DNA of 5,455 bases, from positions 1-5,455 of the forward strand of contig CAMOLA010000089.1 of the NCBI GenBank assembly GCA_946618265.1, read 5' to 3'. Position 1 is the stretch's first letter. Each line of letters starts with the position of its first letter. The translations under genes and the position numbers were made by a program. Positions 1-4,891 of this stretch are shown here, one piece after another. Below the pieces are notes generated by a model that saw only the letters and a program-made list of their open reading frames with translations, was not told the DNA's origin and made no database searches. This stretch comes from an uncultured Eggerthellaceae bacterium (GTDB taxonomy: Bacteria > Actinomycetota > Coriobacteriia > Coriobacteriales > Eggerthellaceae).

Positions 1-1128
1 CTGGGGCCACTTGCGGTAGGTCTTCAGGTCCTTGACGACGAAGCTCTCCTCCATGGCAGCCCGATAGCCCGCCATGCCGGCAGCGCTCACGTCGCCTGCG
101 TCGATTGCGGCGCACGCCGCCTCGGCTGCGAAACGGCCCGACGAGATGGCCAGATCCATGCCGCGCACCTGGTACCCCAGGTTCATGCACAGCATGGCGG
201 CGTCGCCCGCCACCAAGCAGCCGTCGTGGACGTACTCGGGAATCATGTCGTAGCCGCCTTCGGAAACCATATGCCCAGAATGTTCGACCATCGTTGCGTC
301 GCGTATGATGGGCGCGACGGCGGGATGCTTCTTGAAGTCGTCCATCATCTGGTAGATGGTGGTGTCGGCCTCCTGCAGATGCTCGATGGTCGCCACGAGC
401 CCCAAGCTGATGCTCTCCTTGTTGGTGTAGAGGAACCCGCCGCCCGTGTAGCCGTGCGTGCAGTCCCCCACGACCAGCATCGCGGCGCCTTCGCCCGGCG
501 CGCAGAGGAACCGGTCCTCGACGGTGGATGCGGGAAGCTCGAACACTTCCTTGATGCCCACGGCCATCTGCGAGGGCTTCGGCCGCGGCGCGCCCAGGCA
601 GCGCTCGGCGAGCAGGCTGTTGGCGCCTTCCGACAAGATGACCACCTGGGCGGTTATCTCGTCTTCGCCCGCGCGGATGCCGCACACGCATCCACCCTCG
701 TCGCGCAGCAGCTCCTCGACGGCGATGCCGCAGATGACCTCGCAGCCCGCGTCCTCGGCAAGCTTGGCCAGCCATTGGTCGAACGTGCCGCGCAGCACGC
801 TGTAGCTGTCGCAGCGCTCCTGCCCTAGCTCCTCGCTCGTGAAGTCGACCGTCATGGCGCTCGCGATGTCCATGAACGCGATGCGCTCATGCGTTATCTT
901 GCGCTCGAACGGGATGGAGTCCCACTCGACCTCGCCCTCTGCATAGGCGTCGAGCACGCTGCGGAGCGAATGCGCATACAAGCGCCCGCCCGTCATGTTC
1001 TTCGCGCCGGCAAAGTCGCCGCGCTCCACGACGAGCACGCTCTTGCCCTTCTTCGCGGCCACGTACGCCGCTATAGCTCCTGCACAGCCGCAACCGACCA
1101 CGATGATGTCGAAATCGCGCTCCTCCAC
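1..1128 (-). CDS. fixC: FixC-like FAD-dependent oxidoreductase (ETF:quinone oxidoreductase family), C-terminus cut by window edge
   Basis: The 376 visible residues follow E. coli FixC from the first residues onward; FixC is about 428 aa, so some 50-60 C-terminal residues lie beyond the left edge. Visible features are an N-terminal Rossmann motif GCGCAG (residues 12-17, with Cys at two positions often occupied by other small residues), the ribose-binding acid E35, the family block NMTGGRLY (44-51), GGGFLYTNK (229-237) and a second FAD motif around VAGDAA (306-311) followed by NLGYQVRGMDLA (316-327). Family members take electrons from an electron-transfer flavoprotein (FixAB/EtfAB) and pass them to quinone or, through the ferredoxin-like FixX, to other carriers; they are cytoplasmic or membrane-associated. 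The start is GTG at 1128, placed six bases after a strong AGGAGG; no in-frame ATG fits. It is the last gene visible in the row. FixX or FixAB genes would be expected further left but cannot be seen. Family assignment is firm; the electron partner is inferred. Confidence 0.93.
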   Translation of the reverse strand, partial: MEERDFDIIVVGCGCAGAIAAYVAAKKGKSVLVVERGDFAGAKNMTGGRLYAHSLRSVLDAYAEGEVEWDSIPFERKITHERIAFMDIASAMTVDFTSEELGQERCDSYSVLRGTFDQWLAKLAEDAGCEVICGIAVEELLRDEGGCVCGIRAGEDEITAQVVILSEGANSLLAERCLGAPRPKPSQMAVGIKEVFELPASTVEDRFLCAPGEGAAMLVVGDCTHGYTGGGFLYTNKESISLGLVATIEHLQEADTTIYQMMDDFKKHPAVAPIIRDATMVEHSGHMVSEGGYDMIPEYVHDGCLVAGDAAMLCMNLGYQVRGMDLAISSGRFAAEAACAAIDAGDVSAAGMAGYRAAMEESFVVKDLKTYRKWPQ

Positions 1129-1133
1129 AGGTG

Positions 1134-1142
1134 CCCTCCTTT
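1134..1142 (-). promoter_or_regulatory. Strong ribosome binding site that fixes the GTG start of the FixC-like gene
   Basis: The minus strand reads AAAGGAGGG here, then CACCT and GTG. This is a near-perfect anti-SD match at normal spacing and decides for the GTG at 1128. The only nearby ATG (1143-1145) lies upstream within the site's own neighbourhood and is out of frame with the protein. Confidence 0.85.
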
Positions 1143-1237
1143 CATTGCCGGCGAATTGCCCTGGCAGCGCTGGAAGCACCGCCTTCGACCGCTGAAACGC
1201 CCAAGCTGCAGGCGCCCTCTCAACCGTCCAGGCGTTT

Positions 1238-1256
1238 CGCCCTTTAATAAAGGGCG
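1238..1256 (-). terminator. Hairpin without U-tract; weak terminator or intercistronic stem-loop
   Basis: CGCCCTTT (1238-1245) pairs perfectly with AAAGGGCG (1249-1256) around a 3-base loop, giving an 8-bp stem some 55 bases after the stop of the Old Yellow Enzyme-like gene. On the minus strand it is followed by AAACGCC and not by a T-run, so it does not meet the usual rule for an intrinsic terminator. It could reduce, not abolish, read-through into the FixC-like gene, or protect the 3' end of the upstream message. The structure is seen; the role is inferred. Confidence 0.45.
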
Positions 1257-1311
1257 GCCCAACAGGCCATTGGCAGTACGCCCGGCCGCAGGACCGCCCA
1301 GATTCCAATCG

Positions 1312-3243
1312 CTACAGGTTGATGGCCGCGATGTAACCCTCGTGCACGGCGTCCATGATCATGCGCGGAGCCTTGGCGTCGCCGATGACGATGACCTCGG
1401 CATCGCACTTGGCCTCGATCTCGTCGCGCAGCTTCATGTTGGGAACGAAGCCCGGCGAGAGGACGACCAGGTCGGCCTCGCCCTTCTCGACGCCATGGGG
1501 GCCGGCGAACACGGGGTTGCCGTCCTCGACCGAGACGAGCGTCTGACGGGCCTTGATCTTGGCACCCGCCATCTGCAGGCGCACCATGTAGGCGATGCCC
1601 ATGCAGCCGTTGATGAAGAACTGGTCCTGGCGCGTGGTGAGCGTCACGTCCTTGCCGTAATCCTCGGCCAGCATCAGCGCGATCTCGGCGCCGACGATGC
1701 CGCCGCCCACGACCGTGACCTTCTGCGCGTCGGTCTTGCACTCCTCGCGCAGGAAGTCCATCGCGTACACGACGTTGCTGGAATCCTCGCCCGGGAAGCT
1801 CAGCTTGCGCGGCGTTGCGCCCGTCGCGACGATGCAGGCGTCGAAGCCGCCGTCGGCGATGGTGTCGGCGGTCGCCTCCTCGGCGATGACCTCGATACCC
1901 TCCTTCTTCAGCTGCACCTCGTAATACTCGGCCAGGCGCCACACGTCGTACTTGTAGACGGGCACCGAAGCCTCCTTGAGCGTGCCGCCCACGAAGCGCT
2001 TGTCGTACAGGACGACCTCGTGGCCGCGCTTCTTCAGCGTGATGGCCGCCTCGCAGCCGCCGGGGCCGGCGCCGATGACGGCGACCTTCTTGGGCTCCTC
2101 GGCCGGAATGTAGGGATCGCAGTCGAACTTGTACAGGCGCGGGTTGACGGCGCACTGCACCATGCCGCCCGACAGCATGCCGCGGTCATGGCAGCCCACG
2201 ACGCAGCCGATGCAGGGACGGATGTCCTCGGAACGGCCTTCCTTGGCCTTCTTCGCCCACATCGGGTCGGCCAGAGCCGGCTTGCCGATGCCCACGTAAT
2301 CGCAGATGCCGTCCTCGAGGAGCTTCTCGCCGATCTCGGGAGTGTAGATGCCGCCGCACAGCATGACCGGGATGTTCACCGCGTCCTTGATCATCTTGGC
2401 CATCTCGACATGGTTGGCGCCATGCTCGCTGAGGATGCCGGCAGCGTTGATGACCTCGGCGTGGCTGCCCCAGGTGAGGTTGATTACGTCGGCGCCGTTG
2501 GCCTCGCAGGCCTTGGCGACCTCGACGGTCTCCTCGATGGTGATGCCGCCCGGCTCGAAGTCGCAGCCCGAGAGGCGGATGGACAGCGGCGTGGTCGGGC
2601 ACTTGCGCTTGATGTTGCGGATGACTTCCATCAGGAAGCGCATGCGGTTGTGCAGCGAGCCGCCGTACAGGTCGTTGCGCGTGTTGTTCAGCGGCGACAG
2701 GAAGTTCGACAGCAGGACGCCGCAGGCCGCGTGCACGTCGATGATCTCGAAGCCGGCCTTCACGCCGCGCACGGCAGCGTCGCCGAACGCCTCGACGAAC
2801 TGGTGGATCTCCTCGATCGTCAGCGGACGCGGCACAGCGCCGCCCGCCTCGTACCAGGGCTCCCACATGATGGCCGACGACGAGATGAGGTCATCGCCCG
2901 CGACGAACGCCGCGTCGCGGCCCGGGTGCACGATCTGCAGGCCGGGGATGGCGCCATGATGCTTCACGGTCTTGGCCAGAAGCGACATCGGCCCGATGTA
3001 GGGGTCGCTCGCAATAGAAAGACCCACGTGGTGGAACTGCGTCACGCCCGCGTTGTCCATGTACACGATGCCCGTGCCGCCGTCGCCTGCCTCGGCATAT
3101 GCCTTCAGCGAGGCCCAGCTCGGAGAACCGTCAGGATTGCCCAGCTCGGTGCCCATGGGCTCGCGCACGATGCGGTTCTTGATCTCGAGCCCGGCGATGG
3201 TCCCGCGCTCGAACAACTTGGGGAAATGCTCGTTCTTCTTCAT
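1312..3243 (-). CDS. NADH:flavin oxidoreductase of the Old Yellow Enzyme / 2,4-dienoyl-CoA reductase / BaiCD-BaiH type, with altered active site
   Basis: 643 aa, the usual length for the three-module branch of this family. Residues 1-340 form the FMN-binding TIM barrel (RIVREPMGT at 25-32, QIVHPGR at 103-109, YGGSLHNRMRF at 193-203). A 4Fe-4S site follows with Cys344, Cys347, Cys351 and Cys364. Then come an FAD motif GAGPGG (391-396), an NAD(P)-binding motif GGGIVGAE (513-520), ATGATPR (473-479) and a final GD (621-622). The family reduces activated C=C bonds (enoates, dienoyl-CoA, 3-oxo-delta4 steroid or bile-acid intermediates), or runs in reverse, passing electrons from NAD(P)H through FAD and the cluster to FMN. 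Oddly, the active-site segment reads HAACGV (171-176), where family members usually have His-x-x-(His/Asn)-Gly-Tyr: the proton-donating Tyr (Tyr166 in E. coli DCR) is Val176 and the His/Asn is Cys174. His261, aligning with DCR His252, is kept. ATG at 3243 follows GGGAGAGGGT. Family certain; substrate unknown. Confidence 0.95.
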   Translation of the reverse strand: MKKNEHFPKLFERGTIAGLEIKNRIVREPMGTELGNPDGSPSWASLKAYAEAGDGGTGIVYMDNAGVTQFHHVGLSIASDPYIGPMSLLAKTVKHHGAIPGLQIVHPGRDAAFVAGDDLISSSAIMWEPWYEAGGAVPRPLTIEEIHQFVEAFGDAAVRGVKAGFEIIDVHAACGVLLSNFLSPLNNTRNDLYGGSLHNRMRFLMEVIRNIKRKCPTTPLSIRLSGCDFEPGGITIEETVEVAKACEANGADVINLTWGSHAEVINAAGILSEHGANHVEMAKMIKDAVNIPVMLCGGIYTPEIGEKLLEDGICDYVGIGKPALADPMWAKKAKEGRSEDIRPCIGCVVGCHDRGMLSGGMVQCAVNPRLYKFDCDPYIPAEEPKKVAVIGAGPGGCEAAITLKKRGHEVVLYDKRFVGGTLKEASVPVYKYDVWRLAEYYEVQLKKEGIEVIAEEATADTIADGGFDACIVATGATPRKLSFPGEDSSNVVYAMDFLREECKTDAQKVTVVGGGIVGAEIALMLAEDYGKDVTLTTRQDQFFINGCMGIAYMVRLQMAGAKIKARQTLVSVEDGNPVFAGPHGVEKGEADLVVLSPGFVPNMKLRDEIEAKCDAEVIVIGDAKAPRMIMDAVHEGYIAAINL

Positions 3244-3303
3244 ACCCTCTCCCTTTATCGAAAGAATCTACTGAATTGCATGCAGCTCTTGGTTCGTTGC
3301 TGC

Positions 3304-3317
3304 GTTAACCGGTGAAC
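3304..3317. promoter_or_regulatory. 14-bp near-palindrome in the spacer before the Old Yellow Enzyme-like gene
   Basis: GTTAACCGGTGAAC is a dyad with no central spacer: six of seven base pairs match between its half-sites. It lies 61 bp upstream of the ATG at 3243 in the 94-bp spacer after the membrane-protein gene. It has the size of a small repressor operator, but I find no matching copy elsewhere in the window and no promoter next to it, so chance remains plausible. Confidence 0.2.
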
Positions 3318-3337
3318 CCCCGCCAGCTCCGCGAGCG

Positions 3338-3820
3338 CTATGCCTCCTGCGCCGGCGGCATCTTCGTGGGATCGAACCCGCTCACGGAGGCGGCGATCTT
3401 CTGGGCAAGCCACAGGAAAATGATCACGAGCACGATGGCCGCGCCGACGGCGATGGGCCAGAACCCCATGAAGAACCCGAACACAGCACCCCAGCCCATC
3501 GTGGGCAGGTTGTTGATGAGCGCATTGCCGAACAGGATGATCGTGCCGAAGTACGCGCCGAGCACGATCGAGTTGATGACATAGAACCCAATGGGATTGC
3601 GCATCTTGAGCGCCTTGCAAATGGCGGGGCCCGCAGATGCGATGGGGATCAGATCACCGAAGGTATAGCCGATGCAGAAGCTGGCGAACCACGACTCGAT
3701 GATCGCCTCGGGGGCCAAGGGAGCGCCCACCGCCACCAGGATGACCAGCGTCATGCACAGACCCAGGATGATGTTCATCACCAGGTTGACCATCCTGCCG
3801 AATCCGATTGGACCTTTCAT
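3338..3820 (-). CDS. Small four-helix membrane protein with internal duplication (DUF2798-like in appearance), function unknown
   Basis: 160 aa, very hydrophobic, with four predicted membrane spans at about 11-33, 43-65, 78-101 and 110-139. Basic residues before span 1 (K2, R9), between spans 2 and 3 (K69, K72, R74) and after span 4 (K141) predict both termini in the cytoplasm. The two halves resemble each other: NLVMNIILG near 12-20 matches FYVINSIVLG near 79-88, and W44 followed by ASFCIGYTFGDLIP matches W110 followed by AVFGFFMGFWPI. The two-span repeat resembles the small DUF2798 membrane family by memory, but I could not confirm this. No catalytic or metal-binding motif is visible. The position inside a row of soluble redox enzymes suggests substrate entry, product exit or a membrane anchor for the complex; this is inference. 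ATG at 3820 follows AAGGAGG with 8 bases between (GAATTAC plus one G). The stop is TAG. Confidence 0.85.
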   Translation of the reverse strand: MKGPIGFGRMVNLVMNIILGLCMTLVILVAVGAPLAPEAIIESWFASFCIGYTFGDLIPIASAGPAICKALKMRNPIGFYVINSIVLGAYFGTIILFGNALINNLPTMGWGAVFGFFMGFWPIAVGAAIVLVIIFLWLAQKIAASVSGFDPTKMPPAQEA

Positions 3821-3858
3821 GTAATTCCCTCCTTGTAGTGCAGTTGAAGCAAGCTGGA

Positions 3859-3891
3859 GCGCATGCCGCCGAGCTTGTCGACGGCATGCGC
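3859..3891 (-). other. Strong intercistronic RNA hairpin between the SDR and membrane-protein genes
   Basis: GCGCATGCCG (3859-3868) and CGGCATGCGC (3882-3891) are perfect inverted 10-base arms. In the minus-strand transcript the stem continues through one U-G wobble and three more pairs to 14 bp around a CAAGC loop. In a plus-strand transcript the same position would be a C-A mismatch, so the full stem exists only in the sense of the operon. It starts 20 bases past the SDR stop and ends about 25 bases before the ribosome binding site of the next gene. No U-tract follows (UCCAGCUUGC), so an mRNA-stabilising or processing element that sets relative expression is more likely than a terminator. 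Confidence 0.7.
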
Positions 3892-3910
3892 GCAGCCCAT
3901 TGCCGATGTG

Positions 3911-4768
3911 CTACTCGATCTCGCCCTGCATGCCGCCGGTCACAGCGCCCGCGCAACCGCCGTCGATGGGCAGGTTGGCAGCGGTGATCTGACGGGCCTC
4001 GTCGGAAGCCAGGAAAAGGTAGCCGTAAGCGATGTCGATGGGGTCGACGGCCTGCTGCGTGGTCTGCGCGGCGATGAGGCCAGTTGCCATCTCCTTGGGG
4101 ATGTTGGCCATAGCCTCGGTCCACACCAGGCCCGGGGTGATGGAGTTGCAGCGGATGCCGAAGGGGCCACCTTCCGCAGCGAGCTGACGGGCAAGCGCTA
4201 GGCAAGCGCCCTTAGCGGCAGCGTGGCATGCCTGCGGCGAGTTAGAGCCCTGCAGGCCGACCGTTGAAGAGGTGATGATGATGGAAGCGCCGCCGTTCTT
4301 GCCAGACTCCTGCAGATACGGCCATGCGCAGTTGCACACGTTGTAGATGAGGTCGAGCTCGTTCTTGATGCCGTACTCCCAAATGTCGGGGGTCATCTCG
4401 CCGAACGGAGCCATGCCCGGATGCGATGCGTTGTTGATGACCACATCGATGCCGCCCATGAGCTCGGCGCACTTGGCGACCCACTCCTTGACGGCCTCGT
4501 AGTCGGCCAAGTCAACGTCAAAGCCGGCAGCCTTGTATCCCTTCGCCTTCAGCTCTTCGGCGCGCTCGGCGGCAACGCCCTTGGTGCGGCCGGAACCGCA
4601 CACATATGCGCCATGGGCGCACAGCAGCTCCTGGGCGATCTTGCCCACGCCCTTGGTGGTGCCGGTCAGCAGGATGCGCTTGCCCTCCAGGCGCTTGCCC
4701 ACGGATTCCTCAGGAGCAATGTACTTGCCGAATTCAGGAGCGCCGGCGATTTTCGGAGTCTTAGCCAT
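3911..4768 (-). CDS. Classical-type short-chain dehydrogenase/reductase with His in place of the catalytic Tyr
   Basis: 285 aa; SDRs of this type are usually 245-285 aa, and the extra length is an N-terminal extension of about 28 residues before the Rossmann fold. Visible motifs are the cofactor loop TGTTKGVG (35-42), NNAS (112-115, usually NNAG), the active-site Asn136, Ser168 in ITSSTVG, Lys186, the PG of ITPGLVWTE (210-218) and the C-terminal PIDGG (267-271). The expected YxxxK reads HAAAK (182-186), so the general acid/base tyrosine is His182, and the Ser-to-His spacing is 14, one longer than the usual 13 to Tyr. SDRs oxidise or reduce hydroxyl/carbonyl groups with NAD(P)H in the cytoplasm; after G60 comes R61, and an Arg here often goes with NADP preference, but this is weak evidence. 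ATG at 4768 follows AAAGGA. It lies between the fumarate-reductase-like flavoprotein and the membrane protein. The fold is certain; whether it is an active dehydrogenase is open. Confidence 0.95.
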   Translation of the reverse strand: MAKTPKIAGAPEFGKYIAPEESVGKRLEGKRILLTGTTKGVGKIAQELLCAHGAYVCGSGRTKGVAAERAEELKAKGYKAAGFDVDLADYEAVKEWVAKCAELMGGIDVVINNASHPGMAPFGEMTPDIWEYGIKNELDLIYNVCNCAWPYLQESGKNGGASIIITSSTVGLQGSNSPQACHAAAKGACLALARQLAAEGGPFGIRCNSITPGLVWTEAMANIPKEMATGLIAAQTTQQAVDPIDIAYGYLFLASDEARQITAANLPIDGGCAGAVTGGMQGEIE

Positions 4769-4891
4769 GATGGTTTCCTTTCACGATTGTTCTGTTGAAC
4801 TGCGCAGGCTTCGGTCTGCGTTATTTCCGGGGTAAGGGGGCGGCGGAAACGGGCTTCGGACCCGAACCGCCGCCCCAAACGAGAAAACTTC
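4769..4891 (-). other. 123-bp spacer with two stem-loops upstream of the SDR gene
   Basis: From the flavoprotein stop to the SDR start. It contains the GC-rich hairpin at 4837-4876, a smaller stem CGCAG/CTGCG (4803-4807 with 4816-4820, 8-base loop) and the SDR ribosome binding site (minus-strand GAAAGGAAACC before the ATG). No -35/-10 pair could be picked out, so I have no evidence for a separate SDR promoter. Confidence 0.5.
4837..4876 (-). terminator. GC-rich hairpin after the flavoprotein gene, no U-tract
   Basis: GGGGCGGCGG (4837-4846) and CCGCCGCCCC (4867-4876) form a perfect 10-bp, all-GC stem around a 20-base loop that can itself form CGGG/CCCG. It starts 15 bases after the flavoprotein stop. 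In the minus-strand transcript it is followed by CUUACCCC, so it lacks the U-run of an intrinsic terminator. It may act as a partial terminator, as can happen in GC-rich bacteria, or as a 3'-end stabiliser within the operon. Confidence 0.55.

Larger units (their letters stand above)
1129..1311 (-). other. 183-bp spacer between the Old Yellow Enzyme-like gene and the FixC-like gene
   Basis: The longest gene-free stretch in the window. Apart from the ribosome binding site it holds an 8-bp hairpin (1238-1256) and an 8-bp inverted repeat, GAAACGCC at 1194-1201 and GGCGTTTC at 1231-1238, spaced 29 bp apart and touching the hairpin. No convincing -35/-10 pair is visible; the only AT-rich patch, TTTAATAAA at 1243-1251, is part of the hairpin. 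The spacer is 61 codons long and open in the frame shared by both flanking genes, but the conceptual peptide (rich in Arg, Gly, Pro and Trp) does not look like protein. Confidence 0.6.

Noticed and set aside
226..828. A 200-codon open frame on the plus strand
   Set aside because: Antisense shadow of the FixC-like gene, whose protein matches its family across the whole visible length.
1143..1145. ATG upstream of the chosen GTG as start of the FixC-like gene
   Set aside because: It is 17 bases upstream, out of frame, and its frame ends after 24 codons; the AGGAGG spacing fits the GTG.
1071..1262. A small minus-strand open frame in the spacer before the FixC-like gene
   Set aside because: It would start with TTG without a ribosome binding site, overlaps the FixC-like gene out of frame and has a biased Arg/Gly composition.
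1200..1311. Separate promoter for the FixC-like gene at the AT-rich patch TTTAATAAA
   Set aside because: No -35-like hexamer is found 16-18 bases upstream, and the patch is explained by the hairpin.
889..3315. An 808-codon open frame on the plus strand covering the OYE-type gene
   Set aside because: It lies opposite a gene with clear domains and catalytic or cluster motifs; its product is low-complexity Ala/His/Asp/Val/Leu/Arg with no recognisable domain, as expected from the antisense of GC-rich codons. No ribosome binding site supports it.
3850..3891. Possible pseudoknot: loop bases CAAGCT (minus strand, 3877-3872) could pair with AGCTTG (3855-3850)
   Set aside because: Only three bases link the 14-bp stem to the second strand, too few to span that stem, and the pairing would break one stem pair. 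It could form only if the hairpin opened.
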